Notes: a model not told the origin generated them from the letters alone. A stretch of 64,000 bases of DNA from Ruminococcus_G sp050944415 (GCA_050944415.1 JBMNRA010000001.1:62001-126000), one strand, 5' to 3'. Positions 52,204 to 61,499 are shown, numbered from the stretch's first letter. Made by a program: numbers and translations.

Positions 52204-52290
52204 TTTCTGCCCGTCCTTTCCTGATAACAATCCCCTTAGTGTAATTTGGAGATGCATCTTATAATGACGCATCTCCAAACAAACCTTTCA

Positions 52291-53334
52291 TTATTTAAAC
52301 AAATCCGGATAACGGCTGGAACTGAATTCTTCTACGTTATCTGAACTTACCACTGTAATGGGAGCATACCACACCTTAATGCCATCTACTTCCTGAGTAT
52401 CCGGAATCTCTTCCCCATTTGCCAGCATCTGGGCAGCTTCCATCAGGAATTCTCCCTGAGCCTCTGTTCCTTTATGAACCGTTATCGCCTGGTAGCCGTC
52501 TACGATATACTTCACCATTTCTTCCTCATGGTCGCCGCCGATAAACCACATCTGATCCACCAGCCCTGCATTTTCCGCCGCCTTTAAAGCGCCCATGGTA
52601 ATCTGATCATTATTTCCGAATACCGCCTGAATATTTCCATTATTAACAGAAATGGCGTCTTCCATAAAAGACATACCTTTATCACGGGCCCAGTTCTGAC
52701 AGTACTGTTCATACACCAGTGTTAGATTATCATATTTGGCAACCTGATCCCGCACACCTGCTGAAATGGACTCCGCTACTTCGTCGCCCTGGGTTCCGGA
52801 AAGCAGCACCACATTGGCCGGCTCTTCTGTACCCCATCTTTCCACAAAAGCTTCCACCTGCTGTACGCCCACATCGTAGGAATCCGCTGTTACCCAGAGA
52901 TCCGGGGTGAAATCGTCAATTAACGCCTCAATGATAATCACCGGGATACCCTGTTCCTGTACGCTGGTAACCGTATCAGACATAGATTTCTGATCAGCCG
53001 CTTCCACAATCATAACATCCGTTCCGGAAGCGACAAAATTTTCGATCTGGCTTTTCTGCACTGCTACGTCGATGTTACAGTCCTGCCAGGTCAGATCAAT
53101 TCCCAGCTCATCCGCTTTCTTCTGAGCGTTGTCACGCATAGTAATGTAAACGGAATCCTGAAGTGTTCTGGTTGCCGCGCCTACTTTTAACGTATCGCTC
53201 CCTGAACTCCCCTCTTCCTGACCTGTTTCTTCTCCGGATGTACCCTGTCCGCCGTCTGCAGCACCGCAGCCGCTTACTGAGGTCACAATCAATGACATAA
53301 CCAATAAACCTGCAGCCAGAATCTTTTTCTTCAT
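52291..53334 (-). CDS. Sugar ABC importer binding lipoprotein (CUT2)
   Basis: Extracellular binding protein of 347 aa with signal MKKKILAAGLLVMSLIVTS and lipobox VSGCGAA, then an acidic linker. The mature region fits the periplasmic-binding-protein class I fold of ribose/galactose receptors (VEAADQKSMSDTVTS, NNDQITMGALKAAENAG). The ATG at 53334 has AAAGGAGG 7 nt upstream. It has its own promoter with activator repeats. Together with the ATPase and permease downstream it makes a full importer. Confidence 0.93.
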   Translation of the reverse strand: MKKKILAAGLLVMSLIVTSVSGCGAADGGQGTSGEETGQEEGSSGSDTLKVGAATRTLQDSVYITMRDNAQKKADELGIDLTWQDCNIDVAVQKSQIENFVASGTDVMIVEAADQKSMSDTVTSVQEQGIPVIIIEALIDDFTPDLWVTADSYDVGVQQVEAFVERWGTEEPANVVLLSGTQGDEVAESISAGVRDQVAKYDNLTLVYEQYCQNWARDKGMSFMEDAISVNNGNIQAVFGNNDQITMGALKAAENAGLVDQMWFIGGDHEEEMVKYIVDGYQAITVHKGTEAQGEFLMEAAQMLANGEEIPDTQEVDGIKVWYAPITVVSSDNVEEFSSSRYPDLFK

Positions 53335-53402
53335 ACTATTCCTCCTTTGCATCACCAGCTGTCCGCCGAATTGATATATTAATATTTTGTTTGGATGATT
53401 TT

Positions 53403-53430
53403 ATTATAATTGATTTCTTTTTCTTTACAA
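53403..53430 (-). promoter_or_regulatory. Promoter of the sugar-binding-protein gene
   Basis: Minus-strand TTGTAA (53425-53430), 16-nt spacer, TATAAT (53403-53408). Confidence 0.75.
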
Positions 53431-53433
53431 GGT

Positions 53434-53469
53434 GACTGTATTTACATTAAGTGGGACTGTATTTACATT
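53434..53469 (-). promoter_or_regulatory. Perfect 15-bp direct repeats at 21-bp spacing, likely AraC-type activator site
   Basis: On the minus strand AATGTAAATACAGTC occurs twice (53434-53448 and 53455-53469) with period 21, ending 3 bp upstream of the -35 box. This is the layout expected for an AraC-family activator; the YesN-type regulator at 59083-60699 in the same gene cluster is the probable binder (inference). The distal copy overlaps the stop of the upstream gene. Confidence 0.65.
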
Positions 53470-54539
53470 ATCCGGGGACGCTCGCAATCTGTCTGTAAAA
53501 TTACCGGCCGCTCCCTCCGGCTGCTGCTCAGAAAAGCATGCATGATCTCCAATACGTGAACCGCCATGGTATCAGAAGCCCGATGAGGCTGATTTTCCCG
53601 TATACTTCTGACCATATCCGCCAGACCAAGCCCTCTCGCGTTCTCTTCATACCCGGGAACCAGCGGAATCTTTCGGAACTGGTCTTCTCCTTTTTTCAAA
53701 AGAAGGACGTCTCCGCCGAACCGGTCAGGATCCGGAAGTCTTAAACTCCCCTCTGTTCCGTATATTTCAATAAATGGATGACTGTGTCCCCAGATATCAA
53801 AACTGATGGTTACCGATGCCAGAACACCGCTTTGAAAACGAATCGTTCCTGTCACGTGAGTAGGCGTCTCCACCGGAAATCTTTCTCCGAAATGAGGTCC
53901 CGGGCAGGTACAGATCCTCTCCTTAAATCCCCTGGAAGCCATAGCGGAAACCATTTCCACCGGACCCAGAAGGGTAACAAGTGCAGAAAAATAATAGGGC
54001 CCGTAGTCAAATACCGGCCCTGCGCCATACTGATAAAGAAAAGCCGGATTCGGATGTTCATGTTCCGGGCCGTGCCAGCCAAAAAAGACAGACGCGGACA
54101 AGGGACTTCCGATCACTCCTTCATCCAGAATCTTCCTCCCTGTTTGCACTGCCGCTCCCAGAACAGTGTCCGGAGCGCAGCCCAGACGCAGCCTCTTTTC
54201 CCCGGTCAGCGCCTGTAATTCCCTTGCCTGCTCCATTTCCAGGCAGACCGGCTTTTCTGAATAGACATGTTTCCCCTTATTCAAAGCTTTTTTCGTAATT
54301 TCATAATGGGCATCCGGCGTAGTGAGATTCAAAACCACCTCTACTTTCGAATCTTCCAGCAATTCCTCCGTGGAGCATACTTTTGGAATTTTGTATTTCT
54401 CCGCCAGTTTTTCCGCGCTCTTCTTTCTTCTGGAGGCACATGCAGTTACACAAAGCTGGGGAAATAAATTCCCCAGATTCCGCATGTAAATATCGCTGAC
54501 GTTGCCGCATCCGATAACCCCCACCGCTGTCCGTTTCAT
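53463..54539 (-). CDS. Gfo/Idh/MocA-family oxidoreductase
   Basis: NAD(P)-dependent dehydrogenase of 358 aa. Rossmann motif GVIGCGNVSDIYM at the N-terminus and catalytic Lys in YSEKPVCLEM. A C-terminal beta-sheet domain follows; GPVFDYGPYYFSALVTLLGP carries the family's second-half motif, with Tyr in the place of the usual His. It lies 14 nt after the alcohol-dehydrogenase-like gene. Both probably act on the sugar brought in by the neighbouring importer. Substrate unknown. Confidence 0.9.
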   Translation of the reverse strand: MKRTAVGVIGCGNVSDIYMRNLGNLFPQLCVTACASRRKKSAEKLAEKYKIPKVCSTEELLEDSKVEVVLNLTTPDAHYEITKKALNKGKHVYSEKPVCLEMEQARELQALTGEKRLRLGCAPDTVLGAAVQTGRKILDEGVIGSPLSASVFFGWHGPEHEHPNPAFLYQYGAGPVFDYGPYYFSALVTLLGPVEMVSAMASRGFKERICTCPGPHFGERFPVETPTHVTGTIRFQSGVLASVTISFDIWGHSHPFIEIYGTEGSLRLPDPDRFGGDVLLLKKGEDQFRKIPLVPGYEENARGLGLADMVRSIRENQPHRASDTMAVHVLEIMHAFLSSSRRERPVILQTDCERPRIM

Positions 54540-54553
54540 AAGACGTCCCCCCC

Positions 54554-55516
54554 TTAAAATGTAATCACGCCTTTAATATAACCGTCTTCATGGTTATATG
54601 CCGTCATCAGCATCTTCTGAATATCATGGTAATCCATAATATGGGTAACCAGATCACGCTGATCAAAGACCCCTGCCTTTACCAGCTTCTCTGTTTTTTT
54701 CGCCTGAAGGGGAAAATGGGGATCCCGCGCGTCCGAAGTATTGATGATCCCGATTCCCCGCAGATGCCATGGCGTACCGTTTACGGTCCGTTCTCCCCGA
54801 TGCCAGGCGAAATTGGAAATCGTCCCGCTGGTTTTTACCAGATCACAGGCCAGAGATAACCCCGCCTGAGATCCGGAGCATTCCACTACAATATCAAAGC
54901 CGCCCTGCTCTGTAAAGGACTGGATCGCCGCTTTTCCTTCCTCAGAATCCGAACGATAGCATGCATCAGCCCCGTATTTTTCTGCCAGCTTCAATTTATT
55001 TTCATCCAAATCGAAACAAACCAGCCGGCCGATCAGACTGTGCCGGAAAGCCTGCACATTTAAGAGCCCCATATATCCGCAGCCGATGATCGCCACATCG
55101 TCTCCCGGGTGTATCCGGATACAGTTAATTCCGCTTACCACGCAGGCGGCCGGCTCACAGATATAATAAGGGAAATCTTCTTCTGCGATTTCCGGCAGGT
55201 GAGCCGCACGATCCGCGGAAATATTAATCACCTGCGCAAGTTCCGGTCCTCCCTCAATGCAGAATACCTGATCCCCTATGGAAAATCCGGAAACCTCTTC
55301 CCCCATGCCGATGACGATTCCCACAGCTTCATGCCCAAACCGGAAAGGAAACGGCTCCGAAGTATCTCTTCCCTGAAACAAATAGGAGTCCCAGGCACAG
55401 ATTCCACAGGCTTTCACCTGGATCTGAAGTTCGCTGCTCTTCGGTTCATCTATTTCCACCTGCCTGATTTCCGCCTGTTTTTCAGAAACAATGTAACACG
55501 CATCTACTGTTTTCAT
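54554..55516 (-). CDS. Zinc-type alcohol/sorbitol dehydrogenase-like protein (MDR), short
   Basis: Medium-chain dehydrogenase of 320 aa. The catalytic Zn ligands Cys in ACGICAWD and His-Glu in FGHEAVG are present, with a cofactor motif IIGCGYMGLL. The structural-zinc loop with four Cys, usual near residues 90-110, is absent, explaining the shorter length. It probably oxidises a sugar or polyol. A likely promoter lies just upstream at 55556-55584. Confidence 0.88.
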   Translation of the reverse strand: MKTVDACYIVSEKQAEIRQVEIDEPKSSELQIQVKACGICAWDSYLFQGRDTSEPFPFRFGHEAVGIVIGMGEEVSGFSIGDQVFCIEGGPELAQVINISADRAAHLPEIAEEDFPYYICEPAACVVSGINCIRIHPGDDVAIIGCGYMGLLNVQAFRHSLIGRLVCFDLDENKLKLAEKYGADACYRSDSEEGKAAIQSFTEQGGFDIVVECSGSQAGLSLACDLVKTSGTISNFAWHRGERTVNGTPWHLRGIGIINTSDARDPHFPLQAKKTEKLVKAGVFDQRDLVTHIMDYHDIQKMLMTAYNHEDGYIKGVITF

Positions 55517-55555
55517 TTTCTTTCCTCCTTGCTGCTTCTTTATTTTCGTGATTTC

Positions 55556-55617
55556 ATTTTATCTGTCCTGTATTTTCACAACAAGGCGGTCATATTCAGG
55601 TTTAGTCAGATTACATT
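55556..55617 (-). promoter_or_regulatory. Promoter and weak repeats upstream of the MDR gene
   Basis: Minus-strand TTGTTG (55579-55584), 17-nt spacer, TAAAAT (55556-55561). Upstream AATGTAATCTGAC (55605-55617) resembles the AraC-type repeat at 53434-53469, with a degenerate second copy AATATGACC (55588-55596) 21 bp away. Confidence 0.4.
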
Positions 55618-56579
55618 CATATCCTGGTATTTTCCATCCGTTGTCTTCTACGCCTTCTGTAAAAATCATAACCAAAAGACAGCAGAAGCAGAGAACCGTT
55701 TAAAAGATTCCGATAATGAACACCGTAAGAAGTCATAAGATTGATGTAAGACAGACCGGAAAGCGAAAGGATCATCAGAAATACTCCGGAAATTCTGCCG
55801 GTTCCTCCCCTGATGCTGATTCCTCCCAGAAGCCCCGCAGTAATGGCGGCAACAGCGATTTCATCGCCCATTCCGGTATAGGCAGAGCCCAGGCGCGAGG
55901 TATGGATCAGCGTTCCTGCCGCTACCGTAAATCCGTAAAATACCGATGCCAGCAGCTTCACTTTTGTCACATTAATTCCCGACAGGCTTGCCGCTGTGGA
56001 ATTGCTTCCCACCGCATAGATATAACGTCCAGGATAAGTTTTATGCATCAGGAAAAAAGCTCCCGCCGCCATAATACATGCAATAAGAAACTGCAGGGAA
56101 ACAGGGCCCAGATATCTTGTGCCTATATAGCGAAAAGTCTGATCATAAATCAGGACAGGCCTGGCCGTTCCCATCAGATCCACAATTCCCTGATACAGTG
56201 TCATCATTCCGATACTGATCAGCAGCATAGGAAGCTTCCACCATACAGCCAGCAGCATATGCAGAAAATTCAGACTGATGCCAAGGGCAATGGCTGTGAC
56301 AATTACTATCCATGCCGGAATTTCTTTCTCCGTCAGCATCCTGGCGCATAAAATTCCAATCAGCGATACCTGAGAGCCTACGGAAATATCCACAGATCCG
56401 GAAATCATCAGCACTGCCATTCCCATGGTAACAGTTATGATATAGGCATTCTGTGTAAGAATATTCATTATAATTTTCGCCGATATGGGATAGTCGGAAC
56501 AAAAAAATAAGATCAGCAGCACGCTCAGCAAAACAACCAGACTGAAATACTGTTCTATAAAATTTCTACATTTCTTCAT
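55617..56579 (-). CDS. ABC permease, CUT2 type, second copy in the cluster
   Basis: Permease of 320 aa with about eight to ten helices and the CUT2 signature GSVDISVGSQVSLIGI. GISIRGGTGRISGVFLM replaces the usual C-terminal GGTSMxGGxG. It is encoded with a degenerate ATPase (14-nt overlap) and has no binding protein of its own. The shorter length and partner suggest a modified role, perhaps sensing rather than transport (inference). Confidence 0.9.
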   Translation of the reverse strand: MKKCRNFIEQYFSLVVLLSVLLILFFCSDYPISAKIIMNILTQNAYIITVTMGMAVLMISGSVDISVGSQVSLIGILCARMLTEKEIPAWIVIVTAIALGISLNFLHMLLAVWWKLPMLLISIGMMTLYQGIVDLMGTARPVLIYDQTFRYIGTRYLGPVSLQFLIACIMAAGAFFLMHKTYPGRYIYAVGSNSTAASLSGINVTKVKLLASVFYGFTVAAGTLIHTSRLGSAYTGMGDEIAVAAITAGLLGGISIRGGTGRISGVFLMILSLSGLSYINLMTSYGVHYRNLLNGSLLLLSFGYDFYRRRRRQRMENTRI

Positions 56580-58029
56580 ATCTTTCTCCTGGCATTCCCC
56601 TTAGACATCGGGATATTTTTCCCTTTTCTACCACATAAACACAATCACACAATTCCAGCATTTCCTCCGTGCTGGGAGAACTGTATATAATGGCTGTACC
56701 GCTCAGACAGATTTCTTTTATATAGCTCCGGATATACTTGCGGAGCACCACCTCAGCCGGCATGGTCGGTGCATCCATCAGCAGCACTCTCATATCAGCC
56801 ATCTTCCAGCGGTACAGCGCAATCATCATTCGCTCATTGTGATCCAGAAGATAAAGAGGACTGTACAGTTTTTTCTGACTTAAAAACAGGCCCGATTTCC
56901 GCTTCATGGCATAATGAACCAGCCGGCGGTTAATAATACCTCCTCCATACTGCCAGGGCTTATACAGCTCCAACTGCAGGTTTTCTTCCACGGAAAGATC
57001 TGGAAACACATTTTCCCGGGTACTGCTCCTGCCGATATATCGAATTCCCCGTCTGGCTGCTTCCATCTCCCCAAATGGCTCCACTTCCTGATGATCTATA
57101 TACAGTTTTCCTCCTTCCAGTCCATACGTTCCCCGCAGCAGCAGCAGGATCTTCTCTATCGTTTCATATTTCTCATTAACAAAGCCGATAATCTCTCCCC
57201 TATTCAGGCAGAAACTCAAGTCTTCCACAATTCCCGGAGCCCTCAGATGGAAGGCCTCCATCACCGCTTCCGGCTGCCGGTAACTTTTTCTCGACGAGCG
57301 CTCGCTTTTTTCTGAACCTGTCATCACTTTATACAGAAGATCGGGTTTCGTCTCTTTTGTATAGAAAGTTCCCGCTTTATCTCCTTTCCTTATCACCATA
57401 ACCCTTTCACTTAAGGCTCTTGCCCGCATAAGATCAGCATGTATCATCAGAAAGCTGATGCCTTTTTCCTTCAGTCTGCGGATCATTTTTTCATAAGCCG
57501 CATATTCTTCTTCTGAATATAAAGCGTCAATCCTGTCTATGATAATCACTCTGGCTCCCGAGTAAGAAGCCAAAGCCATTTCAAACAGGTGGCGCTGACA
57601 AAGTGTCATCTCTGAAACAGGACGATCGGGATCCAGCGAAAGTCCGTATTCCTCTGACAGATACCAGAGATGCTGCTGCACCCTCTGCCAATTAACCAGC
57701 AAGCGTCCCTCCCTTTTATACATCAGGATAAAATTTTCTCCTATATTACAGTGAGAGAACAGACGGCTTTCCTGCTTTACCAGATAGATCCCTTCCCTTT
57801 GTCCATCGTACACGGAAGAAATCTTGATCTCTTTTCCGTCCAGCCATATTTTCCCCTGAATCATTTTTTCCTGGCCGGACAGCAGCCGGATCAGTCCATC
57901 TCTTTCTTCGCCCTCCATTCCCAGCACTCCCAGGGCTTCCCCTTTGAAAATATAAAAGGAGAGCGGGCATACGGCATTTTCCAATGCAGAAGAGGCCTTC
58001 ACTTTCTCGGCCCGAAACCGCTCATACAT
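56566..58029 (-). CDS. Degenerate RbsA-like protein, no catalytic residues (pseudo-ATPase)
   Basis: A 487-aa protein with the length and two-half plan of sugar ABC ATPases but without catalysis. First half: Walker A position reads GMEGEERDGL (37-46) with Lys lost; signature MTLCQRHLFEMA; Walker B IIIDRID with catalytic Glu changed to Arg at 166. Second half: Walker A position GFVNEKYETI (282-291); signature YLLDHNERMMIALYRW; Walker B LLMDAPT with Glu changed to Ala at 420. Frame and ribosome site (AAAAGGAGG, 7 nt) are intact, so it is under selection as a protein. Overlaps the kinase gene by 8 nt. Confidence 0.9.
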   Translation of the reverse strand: MYERFRAEKVKASSALENAVCPLSFYIFKGEALGVLGMEGEERDGLIRLLSGQEKMIQGKIWLDGKEIKISSVYDGQREGIYLVKQESRLFSHCNIGENFILMYKREGRLLVNWQRVQQHLWYLSEEYGLSLDPDRPVSEMTLCQRHLFEMALASYSGARVIIIDRIDALYSEEEYAAYEKMIRRLKEKGISFLMIHADLMRARALSERVMVIRKGDKAGTFYTKETKPDLLYKVMTGSEKSERSSRKSYRQPEAVMEAFHLRAPGIVEDLSFCLNRGEIIGFVNEKYETIEKILLLLRGTYGLEGGKLYIDHQEVEPFGEMEAARRGIRYIGRSSTRENVFPDLSVEENLQLELYKPWQYGGGIINRRLVHYAMKRKSGLFLSQKKLYSPLYLLDHNERMMIALYRWKMADMRVLLMDAPTMPAEVVLRKYIRSYIKEICLSGTAIIYSSPSTEEMLELCDCVYVVEKGKISRCLRGMPGERYEEM

Positions 58030-59071
58030 CCGGATTCCTCCTTTTGAAATCATAGATTTTAGGGAGCCAGATCTCTACCGTCGTTCCGCATCCCTCCGCA
58101 CTGGTAATTTCCATACCATATTCTTCTCCATAGTAAAATTTAATTCTTTGCAGTACATTCTGCAGGGCAATTCCTCCTCCCCGTGATTTTTTCTGCCTCG
58201 CGCGGGTATCAGTAAAACTGTTGACAGCTTCCATCTTCTGCTTCATGGCTTTCAGCTGTTCCTGGGGGATCCCCACTCCATCGTCACTGACAATGATAAT
58301 CAGACGGTTCTGGGTGGTAAAAGCCCGTATGATAATCTCTCCCGTTCCCACTTTACTTTCCAAACCATGGTGAATAGCATTTTCCACAATAGGCTGTATG
58401 GTCAGTACCGGCATCATATAGGACATAAGATAATCATCTGTCTCATCATATATTTTCGTCACTTTAAATTTATCCCGAAAACGATACTGCTGGATGATAA
58501 GATAACTGTCCACATTTTCCATTTCCTCCGCCAGTGTGGCCATCTCCCCCGGACGGCTTATATTATAACGGAACAGAGTTGCCAGAGCCTCATTCATCTT
58601 GGCGATTTCTTCATTTCCCTGAAGAATAGCCTTGCTGCGGATCGTCTCCAGCGTATTATACAGAAAATGGGGATTAATCTGGCTCTGCAGCACATGAATG
58701 GTCGCCTCCGTAGACAGAAGCTGCGCTTTCTGCTCCCGGTTAATCAGTTCTGTAATACCGGCAAACAGCCGTTCCGAATAGTCAGAGCCTGCCGATTCAT
58801 CCAACTTTTCGATCAGTCCGTCAATATCTTCATTTTCGTTGGCGCTGCTCAAAAGACGGTTCAGCTTGACCGCCGGAACCACCCACTTTTTGATCAGATA
58901 TATGAATATCCCCGCCAGAACCGGCGCTCCTGCGAGACAGCAGATTACCGCCGGGCTGAATCCGTTCAGGCAACCCGATAGAAGCCCTGTCAAAAACTGA
59001 AGAATCAGAAAAAAAGCGGCCGCTGTCAGAAACGCAGCATCTTTTCTATTAAAAAGCTCGTCTGATTTCAT
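58022..59071 (-). CDS. Sensor histidine kinase, YesM family without extracellular sensor domain
   Basis: Kinase of 349 aa. Two helices (about 12-32 and 40-60) are joined by roughly seven residues, leaving no outside domain. Then comes a short linker with acidic residues, H-box LQSQINPHFLYNTLETIR (H135), N-box PIVENAIHHGLE and G-box VSDDGVGI. In contrast to the kinase at 1155-2966, it must get its signal through the membrane or from a partner. It overlaps the degenerate ATPase and follows its regulator by 11 nt. Confidence 0.93.
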   Translation of the reverse strand: MKSDELFNRKDAAFLTAAAFFLILQFLTGLLSGCLNGFSPAVICCLAGAPVLAGIFIYLIKKWVVPAVKLNRLLSSANENEDIDGLIEKLDESAGSDYSERLFAGITELINREQKAQLLSTEATIHVLQSQINPHFLYNTLETIRSKAILQGNEEIAKMNEALATLFRYNISRPGEMATLAEEMENVDSYLIIQQYRFRDKFKVTKIYDETDDYLMSYMMPVLTIQPIVENAIHHGLESKVGTGEIIIRAFTTQNRLIIIVSDDGVGIPQEQLKAMKQKMEAVNSFTDTRARQKKSRGGGIALQNVLQRIKFYYGEEYGMEITSAEGCGTTVEIWLPKIYDFKRRNPDV

Positions 59072-59082
59072 CTAACCCTTCC

Positions 59083-60699
59083 TTACTTCTGTTCAAATTT
59101 CCGATATTCCACCGGCTTGATTCCTACCTGTTTCATAAATGTTTTACTGAAAAACTTTGTATCCGTGTAGCCTACTTTCGCAGCGATAGAACTGACATTC
59201 ATATGTGTCTCCCGAAGCAGCCGTTTTGCCTCTTCCATCCGTACTTTTATCATATAATTGGTAATGGTCATTCCCGTCTGGTTTTTAAAAAGAGTACTCA
59301 GATAAACGGGGTTAAGACAGACCACTTTCCCAATTTCCTCCAGAGACAGCTTCTGCGCATAATTTTTTTCAATATATTCTTTGACTTCCCGGATAGGCCG
59401 TGCTTCAAAGCTTTTCTGGGCGTCATTGCACAGCTCCATTACTTTCAGAACGTAATCCGACAGATACTGACGGCATCTCCCCAGTGAAACGCAGCTGTTG
59501 ACGCGCCGGATCCAGTCCTCCTTTCCGGGCAATGTCTCGCTGTCCAGAAGGTTGTTTTCCAACACTACTTCCTCTATAAGATCTAGCCACAGTTCGGATA
59601 GCTGATAAATGGTCCATGGTTCTTTTGATTCGCCATGAAAGTAGGGCCTCATCAGATCATCCAGGCAGGAGACAACCTGTTCCGCATTCAGTTCAAATAT
59701 AGCTTTCCGGATGCGTTGTCGGATAGCAACAGGTATGACAGCCTGGCTGTAAAGCTGCCGGTCTGACAGAGCGGCAGCTTCTATGATCTTTTTATCTCCC
59801 AGCAGGATTCTGTTATTGATTGCCGCCAAAGCCGTACCAAAAGAAACGGGAAGTTCCCGCTGCTCCCTTACCGGCAGACCAAGCCCCAGGGTAACGTTGA
59901 ACACTTTATACTTTTCGTTATCTTCTTTCAAAAGCTGCTGCAGATACTTCTTTTTCTGCTCTGCGGACTGATGAAACTGAAGACTGTAATTAAAGGCAAT
60001 ATATCCCCGGGATTTCTCGTAAAAATACTCTGCATCATAACTGTCGCTTTTCAGCTTCGTCGTATATTTTTCACACATGTTTTCCAGCAGGGAAGCATAT
60101 GCCGCAAAATCCACCTGATCCTGTTCCAGAAAATCCAGTTTTATGGCAAGCACCTGATAAAGACACCCTTCCACCGGGCAGATCGGCGCATTTTCTCCTG
60201 CCAGAGCCAGTGTATTTTCATCGATATGCTGTCCGTGCAGAAGTTTTTTCAGATATTCCCGGCGGATTCGGGAAGTCTGTTCCACAAACTTCTGCTGCAG
60301 ATTCTCATCCTCCTGCTGTTTTTTCGTATCCAGATCTTTTTTATGATTCAGCCGTTTTAACAGTCTGGCAAGCTCTTCCTGCTTAATCGGCTTCAGAAGG
60401 TAATCCTGCACACCAAACTGAAGCGCTGTTTTGGCATATTCAAAATCACGGTACCCGCTGATCACAATGAATTCTGTTTTCTCCAAACTCCGCTTTACCT
60501 TCTCTATCAGTTCCAGCCCTGTCATACCCGGCATACGGATGTCTGAAATCACTACATCCGGTTCTTTTTCCAGAATCAGCTGATAAGCCGAAAGGCCGTC
60601 GGTGGCCTGACCCGCAATTTCCACATCCAGATCTTTAATTAAATAGGCAATCAGATCCACAATATCCTTTTCATCGTCTGCTATCAGTACTTTTAACAT
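59083..60699 (-). CDS. Response regulator, YesN/AraC type
   Basis: A 538-aa regulator. Receiver with acidic LIADDEKD and phospho-acceptor D53 in VVISDIRMPGMTG; a long middle region (about 140-420); C-terminal AraC helix-turn-helix pair LSLEEIGKVVCLNPVYLSTL and NVSSIAAKVGYTDTKFFSKT. GAGGAGG lies just before the ATG. It heads the minus-strand operon; the perfect repeats at 53434-53469 are its likely site. Confidence 0.95.
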   Translation of the reverse strand: MLKVLIADDEKDIVDLIAYLIKDLDVEIAGQATDGLSAYQLILEKEPDVVISDIRMPGMTGLELIEKVKRSLEKTEFIVISGYRDFEYAKTALQFGVQDYLLKPIKQEELARLLKRLNHKKDLDTKKQQEDENLQQKFVEQTSRIRREYLKKLLHGQHIDENTLALAGENAPICPVEGCLYQVLAIKLDFLEQDQVDFAAYASLLENMCEKYTTKLKSDSYDAEYFYEKSRGYIAFNYSLQFHQSAEQKKKYLQQLLKEDNEKYKVFNVTLGLGLPVREQRELPVSFGTALAAINNRILLGDKKIIEAAALSDRQLYSQAVIPVAIRQRIRKAIFELNAEQVVSCLDDLMRPYFHGESKEPWTIYQLSELWLDLIEEVVLENNLLDSETLPGKEDWIRRVNSCVSLGRCRQYLSDYVLKVMELCNDAQKSFEARPIREVKEYIEKNYAQKLSLEEIGKVVCLNPVYLSTLFKNQTGMTITNYMIKVRMEEAKRLLRETHMNVSSIAAKVGYTDTKFFSKTFMKQVGIKPVEYRKFEQK

Positions 60700-60721
60700 G
60701 CCATCCTCCTCACCGTTTCAC

Positions 60722-60759
60722 AAAACGCAGTCATGCGCACAAGGGCATGACTGCGTTTT
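60722..60759 (-). terminator. Terminator after the GntR gene
   Basis: AAAACGCAGTCATGC stem with complement and a 8-nt loop; T-tracts on both strands (TTTTTT plus strand, TTTTG minus strand). It separates GntR from the response-regulator gene, though read-through may be the only source of the downstream operon, as no clear promoter is seen in the 68-nt gap. Confidence 0.85.
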
Positions 60760-60767
60760 TTATCTTC

Positions 60768-61430
60768 CTATTCAAAAAAATCAGGATACAATTGCCGAAA
60801 CAGCGTTTCCCGTTCCGCCGTCTCCTTGTGATCATGATGCCGGTCCATAATAACCTGAAGTTCCTCTTCTTTTCCCTGTTCAATGCATTCCACGATCTTC
60901 CGATGCTCTTCCAGGGATGGTTCCATTGTGCCCGGCCGCTGCATATCCAGCATCCGCACCCGATTATTATGAGCATGAGAGTTTTCAATGATCTTCCATA
61001 TCTGCTCATGGCCTGCCACCTGAAACAGAGATTCATGGAAATGATCATCCTGCCGGACAAATTCTACAATATCATTTTTTCTCACTGCCGAGGACATAAA
61101 ATAAACCGCTTCATCCACCGCGTCCCGTACCGGCGTTTTTTCCCTGCACAGCTGAAGGCAGATATCAGTATCCAGCAGATGCCGCATATAGGCTACCTCT
61201 GTCGCCAGCTTAAAGTTAATTTTCGCCACATACGTTCCGTTCTGAGGATAGATTGTCACCAGCCCGTCCGTCTCCAGCCGCAGCAGAGCTTCTCTTATGG
61301 GCGTCCGGCTGACCCCGAACTTTTCAATTAATTCCGGCTCATGAATATGATATCCTGGTTCCAGCTTCAAGTACTGAATTTCGTCTTTTAATATACGGTA
61401 CACTTCAATACTGCTTTTTCGCTTTGCCAT
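60768..61430 (-). CDS. GntR-family regulator (FadR/FCD type)
   Basis: A 220-aa repressor with an N-terminal winged helix (LIEKFGVSRTPIREALLRLE) and a helical FCD ligand domain whose His and Asp residues (MRHLLDTD, DDHFHESL, EHRKIVE) fit metal-dependent FadR-C sensors. Upstream lie EamA and dehydrogenase genes on the same strand, which it may control. Confidence 0.9.
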   Translation of the reverse strand: MAKRKSSIEVYRILKDEIQYLKLEPGYHIHEPELIEKFGVSRTPIREALLRLETDGLVTIYPQNGTYVAKINFKLATEVAYMRHLLDTDICLQLCREKTPVRDAVDEAVYFMSSAVRKNDIVEFVRQDDHFHESLFQVAGHEQIWKIIENSHAHNNRVRMLDMQRPGTMEPSLEEHRKIVECIEQGKEEELQVIMDRHHDHKETAERETLFRQLYPDFFE

Positions 61431-61499
61431 ATCATCTTTCCTTTTCTGATTAATTTTTTATATCTTGTGTATTAATATATCACAATTTTATTCATATGG

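Noticed and set aside
56566..58029. Pseudogene status for the degenerate RbsA-like protein
   Set aside because: The frame is intact over 487 codons, has a strong ribosome site and overlaps both neighbours; random decay would bring stops and frameshifts, as in the exporter remnant at 24674.
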